Positions 1 to 6,906 of a stretch of 16,267 nt of DNA are shown here, in pieces. Source of the DNA: Chitinophagaceae bacterium (lineage in GTDB: Bacteria > Bacteroidota > Bacteroidia > Chitinophagales > Chitinophagaceae); NCBI GenBank assembly GCA_947483345.1, contig CANKNL010000034.1:1-16267 (forward strand), read 5' to 3'. The position numbers and the translations under genes are program-made. The first letter of the stretch is position 1. Each line of letters starts with the position of its first letter. The notes beneath the pieces are model-generated. The model searched no databases and was not told the DNA's origin. It saw only the letters and a list, made by a program, of their open reading frames with translations.

Positions 1-68
1 AAAAATATTTATAAGATTTTGATGAAGGGTTTCAAAAATTGTAAATAATTTTACCACCTGAATTATTA

Positions 69-76
69 TATTTTTG
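69..76 (+). promoter_or_regulatory. Possible Bacteroidota -7 element before the wbpD remnant
   Basis: TATTTTTG matches the Bacteroidota -7 consensus TAnnTTTG exactly and sits 15 bases before the ATG of the acetyltransferase remnant. The nearest TTG upstream (39-41) is 27 bases away, longer than the usual 19-21, so only half of a promoter is convincing. In AT-rich DNA the motif can also arise by chance. Confidence 0.25.
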
Positions 77-91
77 CAAGTTCTATTATTA

Positions 92-485
92 ATGAGTGCT
101 ACCTAAGTAGGTAAAGGCAATATTATCAGGCATTTTTTTGATATTAAGAGTGGTGCAGTAATAGGTAAAAATTGTAACCTTGGGCAAAATGTTGTAGTAT
201 CGCCAAAACTGATACTGGGTAATCATGTGCGGGTACAAAATAATGTTAGTATATACGAGGGGGTTATTTGTGAGGATGATGTTTTTTCGGACCCTGTGCT
301 GTTTTAACCAATGTGATAAATCCACGCAGTGCGGTTAGCTGTAAAAATAAGTTTAAAACAACCCTGGGCGATAAACGAGTCTGGAAGGGTGAGAATGGGA
401 ACAAATGGCTGTTTAGCGAAAATGGAAAAGTGGTTTTCGAAGAGAGGTATGTTTGGAGAAAAATATTGTAAATCGGATAAAATAA
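92..485 (+). pseudogene. wbpD: Broken WbpD-type UDP-sugar N-acetyltransferase
   Basis: Reading across frames gives a recognisable left-handed beta-helix acetyltransferase of the WbpD/WlbB type, which normally N-acetylates the 3-amino group of UDP-GlcNAc(3NH2)A. From the ATG at 92 the frame meets a TAA at 104-106. It then reads GKNCNLGQNVVVSPK and VQNNVSIYEGVICEDDVF up to about 286. A one-base loss in the T run at 282-287 shifts the frame; the next frame gives GPCAVLTNVINPRSAVS from 289. After about 357 the usual coil repeats (about 45 codons) are missing and the sequence jumps to a C-terminal part resembling GW-x-x-ENG. Another lost T near 450-452 shifts into RYV-LEKNIVNRIK, ending at the stop 483-485. 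An intact family member has about 190 residues. Four independent lesions make it non-functional as written. It lies directly upstream of wbpB, its usual pathway partner. Confidence 0.82.
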
Positions 486-548
486 ATGCATCTGGAAAAG
501 AATTAAGTTTTCTTTGCGGTTAAAAAAAATAACTTAAGCCTAACTAAG

Positions 549-576
549 GCAATCGCGTAATTTATTTTCGCATTGC
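549..576 (+). other. Imperfect hairpin in the spacer before wbpB
   Basis: The 138 bases between the wbpD remnant and wbpB hold no credible gene. They contain an inverted repeat: GCAAT-C-GCG (549-557) pairs with CGCATTGC (569-576), eight pairs with one bulged C and an 11-base AT loop. No T tract follows, so it is a poor intrinsic terminator. It could be an RNA leader structure of wbpB or chance. Confidence 0.3.
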
Positions 577-623
577 ATAAAGAATCGGCAAGCAGTTTTA
601 ACAGAGGCCATATATAATAAAAC

Positions 624-1523
624 ATGAAAAATTTTGCCATTATAGGAGCAGGTGGATACATAGCGCCCAGGCATATGAAGGCTATAAAAGATACCGGTAA
701 TAACCTGATTGCAGCTTTGGATAAACATGATTCGGTTGGTATACTGGATAGCTATTTTCCTGATGCAGATTTTTTTACTGAGTTTGAACGATTTGACCGC
801 CATTTGGAAAAACAAAAACGCCTGGGTAACAGAACAGATTATCTTTCTGTTTGTAGCCCTAATTACCTTCATGATGCCCATATACGATTTGGTTTGCGAA
901 TAGGCGCTAACGTAATTTGTGAAAAACCTGTTGTATTAAACCCCTGGAATATAGAGGCATTAATGGAGATTGAAAAAGAAACAGGAGGTCAGGTATTTAC
1001 TATTTTACAATTACGTTTACATCCAGCTATCATTGCATTAAAAGAAAAAATCGCAACTGGCCCTGTTGGAGAAAAATGCGAAGTGAATTTACAATACATT
1101 ACTTCACGTGGTCATTGGTACCATACGAGTTGGAAAGGAGAATTACAAAAAAGTGGTGGCATTGCAACAAATATTGGAGTTCATTTTTTTGATATGTTAT
1201 TATGGATTTTCGGTGATGTAAATGAAAATATAGTAACAGAACATACAGCTAATACTGCTTCAGGTACATTGGATTTGGAAAAAGCAAATGTAAATTGGAT
1301 GTTAAGCATTGATGCTGATACATTGCCTGCTGAAGCAAAAGCAGCAGGCAAGCGAACTTTTAGAGCATTAACAATTAATGGTGAACGTTTTGAATTTAGC
1401 GAAGGGTTTACTGAGTTGCATACTAAAAGCTATATTGAAATATTACAAGGGAATGGATTTCCTATCAGTGAGACTTTAAAGGCAATAGATTTAGTTCACT
1501 CAATAAGAAATTTTAAAATATAA
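624..1523 (+). CDS. wbpB: UDP-N-acetyl-2-amino-2-deoxy-D-glucuronate 3-oxidase (WbpB/WlbA)
   Basis: This cytoplasmic Gfo/Idh/MocA-family enzyme oxidises the C3 hydroxyl of UDP-GlcNAcA to the 3-keto sugar, the step before C3 transamination. The N-terminal Rossmann motif reads GAGGYIAPRHM (residues 8-18), nearly identical to the WbpB/WlbA signature, and SVCSPNYLH (75-83) follows. The EKP motif places Lys101 in the position of the catalytic lysine described for WlbA. The substrate-domain blocks YITSRGHWY (158-166) and NIGVHFFD (183-190, His187) are also subfamily-specific. At 299 residues it is slightly shorter than typical members (about 315). It begins at the first ATG giving a complete Rossmann fold. 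It leads a tight run of three genes (10 and 1 base gaps) with an epimerase and an amidotransferase, and follows a ruined wbpD. The subfamily is clear; activity in this host is inferred. Confidence 0.9.
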   Translation: MKNFAIIGAGGYIAPRHMKAIKDTGNNLIAALDKHDSVGILDSYFPDADFFTEFERFDRHLEKQKRLGNRTDYLSVCSPNYLHDAHIRFGLRIGANVICEKPVVLNPWNIEALMEIEKETGGQVFTILQLRLHPAIIALKEKIATGPVGEKCEVNLQYITSRGHWYHTSWKGELQKSGGIATNIGVHFFDMLLWIFGDVNENIVTEHTANTASGTLDLEKANVNWMLSIDADTLPAEAKAAGKRTFRALTINGERFEFSEGFTELHTKSYIEILQGNGFPISETLKAIDLVHSIRNFKI

Positions 1524-1533
1524 TTTAAGGCAT

Positions 1534-2514
1534 ATGGAATTAAATAATTCAAAATGTTTGGTAATAGGCGGTGCAGGTTTTATTGGCAGTTTTGTCGTTA
1601 CTGAATTGCTTAAGGAAAATGTTGCCGAAGTAATTATTTATGACAATTTCGCAAGGGGGAAAAGAGAGTACCTTTCTGAAGCACTTAAAGATAATCGCTG
1701 TACAATTTATCCGATTGGTGGCGATATCCGGGAAATAGATATCCTTAATGATGCTATGAAAAATGTAGATTATGTTTTCTGTTTAGCTGCCATGTGGTTA
1801 CTGCATTGTAAAGATTATCCCCGCACAGCTTTTGATGTAAATATTGCCGGCACGTTTAATGTGCTTGAGGCCTGTGTAAAAAATAAGGTGAAAAAACTAG
1901 TCTGGTCGTCATCGGCATCGGTATATGGGGATGCTGTTGAATTACCTATGACTGAAGAACACCCTTACAACAATAAAAATTTTTATGGAGCTACTAAAAT
2001 TGCTGGCGAAGCGATGGCAACAGCTTTTAATGATAGGTATGGCTTACAAGTGATTGGTTTGCGATATATGAATGTTTACGGACCTCACCAGGATCAAACA
2101 GCAGCATATACCGGCGTCATTCCTATAATGCTGAATAAGATCGACGCCAATGAAGCTCCAACAATTAATGGTGATGGTTCACAGGCATATGATTTTATAT
2201 ATGTAGAAGATGTTGCCAAATGTAATGTCAAAGCAATGCAGTCTGCGGTGCCTTTTGGTTTTTATAATGTAGGAACAGAAGTCCAGACATCCATCAAAGA
2301 GTTGTGTGATACTATTCTTCGTTTAAAGCAAAGTGAACTCAAAGTTACATATAAACCATACAGCGAAGATGATGCCAGAGCATTGGTTCAAAACCGCATT
2401 GGTAGCAAAGAAAAAGCTGAGCAGGAGTTAGGATTCAAATATACTTATTCTCTACAGGAAGGGTTAAACAAATTGATTGAATGGAGAGAAGTGAATAAAA
2501 ACAAAGTGATATAA
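1534..2514 (+). CDS. NAD-dependent sugar-nucleotide epimerase (extended SDR)
   Basis: This is a 326-residue extended short-chain dehydrogenase/reductase, the normal size for GalE-like UDP-sugar epimerases. The cofactor-binding GGAGFIG is at 12-18. The catalytic block has WSSSASVYG (124-132) and Tyr151-x3-Lys155 in NFYGATK. Further conserved blocks are LRYMNVYGP (176-184) and DFIYVEDVA (220-228). Such enzymes use bound NAD to invert a ring carbon, most often C4, of a UDP-sugar. Because it lies between wbpB and an amidotransferase, the substrate is probably a UDP-GlcNAc-uronate derivative. Bordetella wbm SDR enzymes (WbmF/WbmG), which act on UDP-2,3-diacetamido uronates in a locus that also has an amidotransferase, are the closest functional comparison I can offer. 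UDP-GlcNAc or UDP-Glc 4-epimerase cannot be excluded. Its stop lies one base before the next ATG, implying cotranslation. Confidence 0.85.
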   Translation: MELNNSKCLVIGGAGFIGSFVVTELLKENVAEVIIYDNFARGKREYLSEALKDNRCTIYPIGGDIREIDILNDAMKNVDYVFCLAAMWLLHCKDYPRTAFDVNIAGTFNVLEACVKNKVKKLVWSSSASVYGDAVELPMTEEHPYNNKNFYGATKIAGEAMATAFNDRYGLQVIGLRYMNVYGPHQDQTAAYTGVIPIMLNKIDANEAPTINGDGSQAYDFIYVEDVAKCNVKAMQSAVPFGFYNVGTEVQTSIKELCDTILRLKQSELKVTYKPYSEDDARALVQNRIGSKEKAEQELGFKYTYSLQEGLNKLIEWREVNKNKVI

Positions 2515-2515
2515 A

Positions 2516-4408
2516 ATGTGTGGTATAACAGGCATCTTTAATTTTAATAAGCTACCAATTTCTAATCAGACTTTAAAAGAAATGACTGATGCGGTTGCAC
2601 ACAGGGGACCTGATGGGGAAGGTTTGTTTATTGATGAATATGTTGGTTTAGGTCACAGAAGACTTGCAATAATTGATATTAGTAACAATGGTGCTCAACC
2701 TATGACCTCCAATAATGAAGAATGGATTATTGTTTTCAATGGCTGTATTTATAACTTTCCTGCTCTAAAAAAGGAGTTGCAATCAAAAAATCATCATTTT
2801 AAATCTAATAGTGATACAGAAGTAATCGTTGAAGGACTTGCTGAATATGGACCTGCTTTTTTTGAACGTTTGGATGGCATGTTTGCGATTGCAGCCTGGC
2901 ATAAAACAAAAAAAGAACTTTGGTTGAGTAGGGATAGGTACGGTGTAAAGCCATTGTATTATTTTCAACAAGGCAGCCTGTTTTTATTTGCTTCCGAAAT
3001 TAAGTCCTTTATGCAACACCCCGACTTTAAAGTAGAATTGAATCCTGTTGCATTAAATGAATATTTTACATTCCAGAATTTATTTGCTTATCATACATTA
3101 TTTAAAGGGGTAACCATGTTACCTCCGGCGAATACGATTAAAATAAGTACACAAGAGCCAGATTTCAGACATCACTCCTGGTGGGATTACAATTTTACAG
3201 AACCTGATAATACTATGTCGGCAGAAGATGCCAGCAGTGAAACAGAAAGGCTTTTAACCAATGCAGTAAAACGACAGATGGTTGCCGACGTACCGGTAGG
3301 AAGTTACTTAAGTGGTGGGATGGATAGCGGTTCATTAAGTGTTTTGGCTAGCAAACATGTTGATCGCATGTATACGTTTACAGCAGGTTTTGAAATGAGT
3401 GAAGTGCTTGGTACCGAAAGTGGTTTTGATGAAAGGGTTGATGCTGAGTTAACTGCAAATTTTATTAAGTCTGAACATTACGAACAGGTAATTAATGCTG
3501 GTGATATCAGGTGGAGCCTTCCTAGGGTGGTATGGCATCTGGAAGACCTGCGGGTAGGAATGAGTTATCCCAATTATTATATTAGTCGGCTGGCCAGTAA
3601 ATTTGTAAAAGTATGTTTGCAGGGTACAGGAGGTGATGAATTATACGGAGGATATCCATGGAGGTATTACCGGGTATTTAAATCTTTGAATGCACCGAAT
3701 TTTTTTGAAAATTATTACGGTTTCTGGCAACGCCTAGTAATGGATGAGGACAAACCTCGGTTATTTCAGCCGAATATACAAGCACAAATTGATATAAATG
3801 CACCCAGGGAAGTATTTGAAAGGGTTTTTACTTTTAATAAAAACCTTAAATACAACACACCCGAAGAGCATATACAAAACAGTTTATATTTTGAGATCAA
3901 AACATTTTTGCCAGGCCTGCTGCTAGTTGGCGATAAATTAGCCATGGCTAATGGCCTGGAAGAACGGTTTCCTTTTTTAGATAATGATCTGGTTGATTTT
4001 GCACAAAAAATCCCGGTAAAATACAAATTAGCCAACTTGGAAAACATGAAACGTATTGATGAAAATATTACCGGCAACAAGCGGGCTATTTTTCAACAGT
4101 ACGACGATGGAAAAAACGTTTTGCGCAATGCCATGAGCCATATCCTGCCCGAAAAAATAGTAAACCGTAAAAAACAGGGGTTTAGTGCACCTGATGAAAG
4201 CTGGTACCGTGGCGAAAATGCAGCGTATGTAAGAGAATTATTATTGGGAAAAAATATTGCTAGTGCAGAATTCATCAACCCCGATTATGTAAAGCAAATT
4301 GTAGACGAGCATTGTAATAAGGGAATAAACCATCGTTTATTATTATGGAGTTTTATGAATTTTGAGTGGTGGTGCAGGTTGTTTTTGAATAATGAAAAAA
4401 TAAAGTAA
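2516..4408 (+). CDS. asnB: Asparagine-synthase-like glutamine amidotransferase, probably sugar uronamide-forming
   Basis: This 630-residue protein has both AsnB domains. The N-terminal Ntn glutaminase starts MCGITGIF (Cys2 is the nucleophile), with AHRGPDGEG (28-36), GHRRLAIID (46-54, Arg49), FNGCIYNF (74-81) and SDTEV (99-103). The C-terminal ATP-pyrophosphatase domain has the PP-loop SGGMDSG (266-272), a GTGGDELYGGY block and a late KQGFSAP block. It hydrolyses glutamine and passes ammonia to an AMP-activated carboxylate. Family members in O-antigen loci (WbpS in Pseudomonas, WbmE in Bordetella) are linked to amidation of uronic acids. With wbpB and an epimerase immediately upstream, a sugar uronate is a more likely acceptor than aspartate. 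Cys77 replaces the Glu usual in FNGEIYN. Free asparagine synthesis remains possible. The gap to the preceding gene is one base. Confidence 0.9.
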   Translation: MCGITGIFNFNKLPISNQTLKEMTDAVAHRGPDGEGLFIDEYVGLGHRRLAIIDISNNGAQPMTSNNEEWIIVFNGCIYNFPALKKELQSKNHHFKSNSDTEVIVEGLAEYGPAFFERLDGMFAIAAWHKTKKELWLSRDRYGVKPLYYFQQGSLFLFASEIKSFMQHPDFKVELNPVALNEYFTFQNLFAYHTLFKGVTMLPPANTIKISTQEPDFRHHSWWDYNFTEPDNTMSAEDASSETERLLTNAVKRQMVADVPVGSYLSGGMDSGSLSVLASKHVDRMYTFTAGFEMSEVLGTESGFDERVDAELTANFIKSEHYEQVINAGDIRWSLPRVVWHLEDLRVGMSYPNYYISRLASKFVKVCLQGTGGDELYGGYPWRYYRVFKSLNAPNFFENYYGFWQRLVMDEDKPRLFQPNIQAQIDINAPREVFERVFTFNKNLKYNTPEEHIQNSLYFEIKTFLPGLLLVGDKLAMANGLEERFPFLDNDLVDFAQKIPVKYKLANLENMKRIDENITGNKRAIFQQYDDGKNVLRNAMSHILPEKIVNRKKQGFSAPDESWYRGENAAYVRELLLGKNIASAEFINPDYVKQIVDEHCNKGINHRLLLWSFMNFEWWCRLFLNNEKIK

Positions 4409-4422
4409 ATATTTGGAACACT

Positions 4423-4935
4423 ATGCATTTAATTAATGACAAATTATTTTTTATTGTTCAACCAATTTTAAGGCATTTGCCTTATAAATTGGGCCGGTTT
4501 TTAAGAAACAGTATTTACCGTCTTTTTTTTAAAAGAGTGGGAAATAATGTAAATTTTATGGAAGGGATAATCATTAAATATCCAAGCGAAATTGAACTGG
4601 GTAATAATATTACAATAAATCAAGGTTGTTTTATTGTAGGTAAGGGCGGTCTTGTTTTTGGTAACAATATAATGATCGGGGCTGATTGTAAAATTGTAAC
4701 AACTACTCATAATTCATTTACAAGGGAAAAGCCAATGAGAGATCAGGGTATGTCGTTCGAGAAGATTACAATAGGAGATGATGTGTGGTTCGGCTTTAAT
4801 GTGGTTGTTTTAAATGGATGTAAAATTGGGAATGGAGTTATATTGGCAGCAGGATGTGTTTTAACGACTAAACATGTTGAGGATTACACGATTTGGGGAG
4901 GGGTTCCAGCAAAAAATATTGGTACCAGGGGATGA
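4423..4935 (+). CDS. Hexapeptide-repeat O-acetyltransferase
   Basis: This 170-residue left-handed beta-helix acyltransferase belongs to the maltose O-acetyltransferase/WbbJ type. Residues 1-36 form a basic amphipathic N-terminal stretch with no clear signal peptide. Hexapeptide coils run from about 40 to 90 (GNNVNF, GNNITI, GNNIMIGADCKI). The TTTHNS motif puts the probable catalytic His at 96. The C-terminal coils are ITIGDDVWFGFNVVVLNGCKIGNG (in part 115-138), followed by the common VPAKNIG ending (161-167). It most likely transfers acetyl from acetyl-CoA to a sugar hydroxyl of the repeat unit in the cytoplasm. The 14-base gap to the amidotransferase gene suggests it is in the same operon. 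It is not a WbpD-type enzyme and is unlikely to repair the wbpD defect. The acceptor cannot be told from sequence. Confidence 0.85.
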   Translation: MHLINDKLFFIVQPILRHLPYKLGRFLRNSIYRLFFKRVGNNVNFMEGIIIKYPSEIELGNNITINQGCFIVGKGGLVFGNNIMIGADCKIVTTTHNSFTREKPMRDQGMSFEKITIGDDVWFGFNVVVLNGCKIGNGVILAAGCVLTTKHVEDYTIWGGVPAKNIGTRG

Positions 4936-4950
4936 ATAAGTTAATTTAAT

Positions 4951-4975
4951 CATGAGATAGATTTTTCTATTCATG
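4951..4975 (+). other. Imperfect hairpin between acyltransferase and SDR genes
   Basis: CATGA-G-ATAG (4951-4960) pairs with CTAT-TCATG (4967-4975), nine pairs with one bulged G and a six-base loop, in the 62-base spacer. It is A+T-rich and has no downstream T tract, so termination would be weak. This is the widest gap inside the 624-6763 gene run, so a partial-termination or processing role is possible. Confidence 0.25.
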
Positions 4976-4997
4976 TAAAGTATGAGAAGTTCAAATA

Positions 4998-5873
4998 ATG
5001 CGTAAAAAAATTCTAATTAGCGGAGGATCAGGTTTAGTTGGCTCTTATCTGGTAAATGCACTTTTGGCTGAAGATTGCTATGAGTTATTTTTGATTGTAC
5101 GAAATAAAAAGCTACCTGAACATGATGATGACATTAGAAGAATTAAGATCGATTTTGATTCTGAGTGGGATATTAATGACCTGCCACAGGATCTGTATGC
5201 TATTATTCATCTATCTCAGGCAGAAAACTTTAGAGATTTTCCAGACAAAGCCAGAGAAGTCTTTTATATTAATACAGTTAGTACACTAAAACTGATTGAC
5301 TTCGCTTCAAAAAATAAAGTAAGCCATTTTATTTATGCTTCTTCAGGGGGTATTTATGGCACCGACGGAATATTTAAAGAAGAGCATGAAACTGAATACA
5401 AAAACGAAATGGGCTTTTATCTGGGTACTAAGTATTGCAGTGAAATAGTGCTGGATAATTATTTCAATTTTCTCAATGTGATCATTCTCCGATTCTTTTT
5501 TGTGTATGGTAAAGGGCAAAACCAAAGTATGTTAATTCCCAGGTTGATAAACAGGGTTAAGACAGGAGAGCCAATCGATTTACAGGGGCAAAATGGAATG
5601 AATATAAATCCTGTACATGCAACAGATGCAGCAAAAGCAATAATAGCGTCTTTGAAATTAAAAAGCAGTTGTAAATTAAATGTAGCAGGCCCGGAAGTAT
5701 TAAATTTAAGAGAAATAAGTGAAACAATAGGCAGAGTACTTGACAAAACTCCTCAATTTGCAATTGATGAAACAATAGTTGCAAAACATTTGGTTGGAGA
5801 CATTTCTAAAATGAAAGACTTATTGATAGAACCATCAATGAAATTTGAAGATGGAATAAAAGCGATGATATAA
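4998..5873 (+). CDS. NAD-dependent epimerase/dehydratase or reductase (extended SDR)
   Basis: This 291-residue extended SDR protein starts at a well-placed ATG followed by the Rossmann motif GGSGLVG (9-15). The catalytic residues are visible in YASSGGIYG (113-121) and Tyr141-x3-Lys145 in FYLGTK. LRFFFVYGKGQ (164-174) and NPVHATDAA (204-212) match the substrate-side blocks of sugar-nucleotide epimerases and dehydratases. It is shorter than the epimerase at 1534 and only distantly like it, so the two should act on different substrates or steps. Candidate roles are 4-epimerisation or 4-ketoreduction of a nucleotide sugar for the repeat unit. The 11-base gap to the methyltransferase gene suggests the two act on the same sugar. 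The exact reaction cannot be named. Confidence 0.78.
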   Translation: MRKKILISGGSGLVGSYLVNALLAEDCYELFLIVRNKKLPEHDDDIRRIKIDFDSEWDINDLPQDLYAIIHLSQAENFRDFPDKAREVFYINTVSTLKLIDFASKNKVSHFIYASSGGIYGTDGIFKEEHETEYKNEMGFYLGTKYCSEIVLDNYFNFLNVIILRFFFVYGKGQNQSMLIPRLINRVKTGEPIDLQGQNGMNINPVHATDAAKAIIASLKLKSSCKLNVAGPEVLNLREISETIGRVLDKTPQFAIDETIVAKHLVGDISKMKDLLIEPSMKFEDGIKAMI

Positions 5874-5884
5874 AATTATTAAGA

Positions 5885-6763
5885 ATGACAGAAAATAACA
5901 CAGCAAAAAGTTTTAGTGATAAATGGCATAAGAATACCGGGCTTGCTTTTGATAATACACTTAATCCTGAATCGGATATTTTTAAATGGATTTTGGAACG
6001 TAATGGATTTAGCAGCGGAGAAGATTTTAAAAAATTTCTTGACACTAAGAAAAGGATACTGGATGCAGGATGTGGAAATGGGAGAGTAACAGCATTGTTA
6101 CGAACCTATTCAGAGCCGGCATCAACAGCAGTTGTTGGTATAGATCTTACTGCAGCTGATGTGGCAGCAAAGAACCTGGATCAATATGAAAATGTAAATT
6201 TTTATACAAAAAACTTATTGGACGACTTAAGCGAACTTGGCAAATTTGATTATATCTATTGTCAGGAAGTTTTACATCATACTGGTAATGCACGAAAAGG
6301 GTTTGATAATTTGGTTAAGCAATTGGATAATGAAGGAGAAATTGCGATTTATGTGTACAAACAAAAAGCACCTGCACGTGAATTTGTAGATGATTATGTT
6401 AGAGAAAAAATAGCAGGAATGGATTATGAAACCGCTATGACACAGTGCAGGCAGATCACTGAATTAGGCAAGGCTTTATCAATACAAAATGTAAAATTAC
6501 AGATACCTGCAGTAGATGTCCTTCAGATTCCTGAAGGAGAGTACGACCTGCAACGGTTTATCTATCATTTTTTCGCCAAGATATTCTGGAACAACGAATT
6601 TAGTTTTGAAGATAATGCCGTAATTAATTATGACTGGTATCATCCTCAGGATTGCACCCGGCATACTATTGAAGAAGTGCGGGAATGGTTCACACAAAAC
6701 GGGTTAACTATTACACATGAGTTTGTTGATTTTTATGGCATTACCATTAAAGGTAGATTATAA
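5885..6763 (+). CDS. Class I SAM-dependent methyltransferase
   Basis: This 292-residue protein has a seven-strand Rossmann methyltransferase core. Motif I is LDAGCGNGR (59-67), the acidic end of strand 2 is in VGIDLTAADV (84-93, Asp87 likely contacting the SAM ribose), and YCQEVLHHTG (125-134) is motif IV/post-IV of the UbiE/Methyltransf_11-12 type. The 150-residue C-terminal part is rich in aromatic residues and carries no motif I recognise. It has no signal or membrane segment, so it acts in the cytoplasm. Its place between an SDR enzyme and a flippase suggests methylation of a repeat-unit sugar (O- or N-methyl) before export. The target is inferred from context only; a small-molecule or lipid substrate cannot be ruled out. 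Confidence 0.82.
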   Translation: MTENNTAKSFSDKWHKNTGLAFDNTLNPESDIFKWILERNGFSSGEDFKKFLDTKKRILDAGCGNGRVTALLRTYSEPASTAVVGIDLTAADVAAKNLDQYENVNFYTKNLLDDLSELGKFDYIYCQEVLHHTGNARKGFDNLVKQLDNEGEIAIYVYKQKAPAREFVDDYVREKIAGMDYETAMTQCRQITELGKALSIQNVKLQIPAVDVLQIPEGEYDLQRFIYHFFAKIFWNNEFSFEDNAVINYDWYHPQDCTRHTIEEVREWFTQNGLTITHEFVDFYGITIKGRL

Positions 6764-6798
6764 ATAAAATATTTTAAGCACTACAGAACATTATTTCA

Positions 6799-6906
6799 AT
6801 GTCAGCTATTACATTAAAATCATCGACTAAAATTAAAAGAGTTAAAGCCATACTTAAATCTGCAGGTTTTTCATGTAGAGTTGCAAAGAAAACGAAAAGA
6901 ATATGA
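6799..6906 (+). CDS. Putative 35-residue basic protein coupled to the flippase start
   Basis: An ATG at 6799 opens 35 codons ending in TGA at 6904-6906. The stop overlaps the flippase ATG (6903-6905) in the ATGA arrangement typical of translational coupling. The product starts MSAITLKSSTKIKRVKAILK and contains eight Lys, three Arg and no Asp or Glu, so it would be strongly cationic. Part of it could form an amphipathic helix. I do not recognise a family. It fills the otherwise empty stretch between the methyltransferase and flippase genes. An ORF of this length can occur by chance in such DNA, so the overlap and skewed composition are the only support. Alternatively it is a gene remnant or a leader ORF controlling flippase translation. 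Confidence 0.35.
   Translation: MSAITLKSSTKIKRVKAILKSAGFSCRVAKKTKRI

Noticed and set aside
495..518. TTTCTTTG before wbpB as a Bacteroidota -7 element.
   Set aside because: The required A of TAnnTTTG is replaced by T and no TTG lies at the proper distance upstream.
329..523. An open frame of 64 codons on the plus strand as an independent small gene.
   Set aside because: Its translation covers the decayed acetyltransferase partly in a frame that does not carry the homologous residues; it is a by-product of the pseudogene.
540..881. A 113-codon minus-strand frame overlapping the start of wbpB.
   Set aside because: It is antisense to a strongly conserved enzyme and its product resembles no protein I know; treated as a shadow frame.
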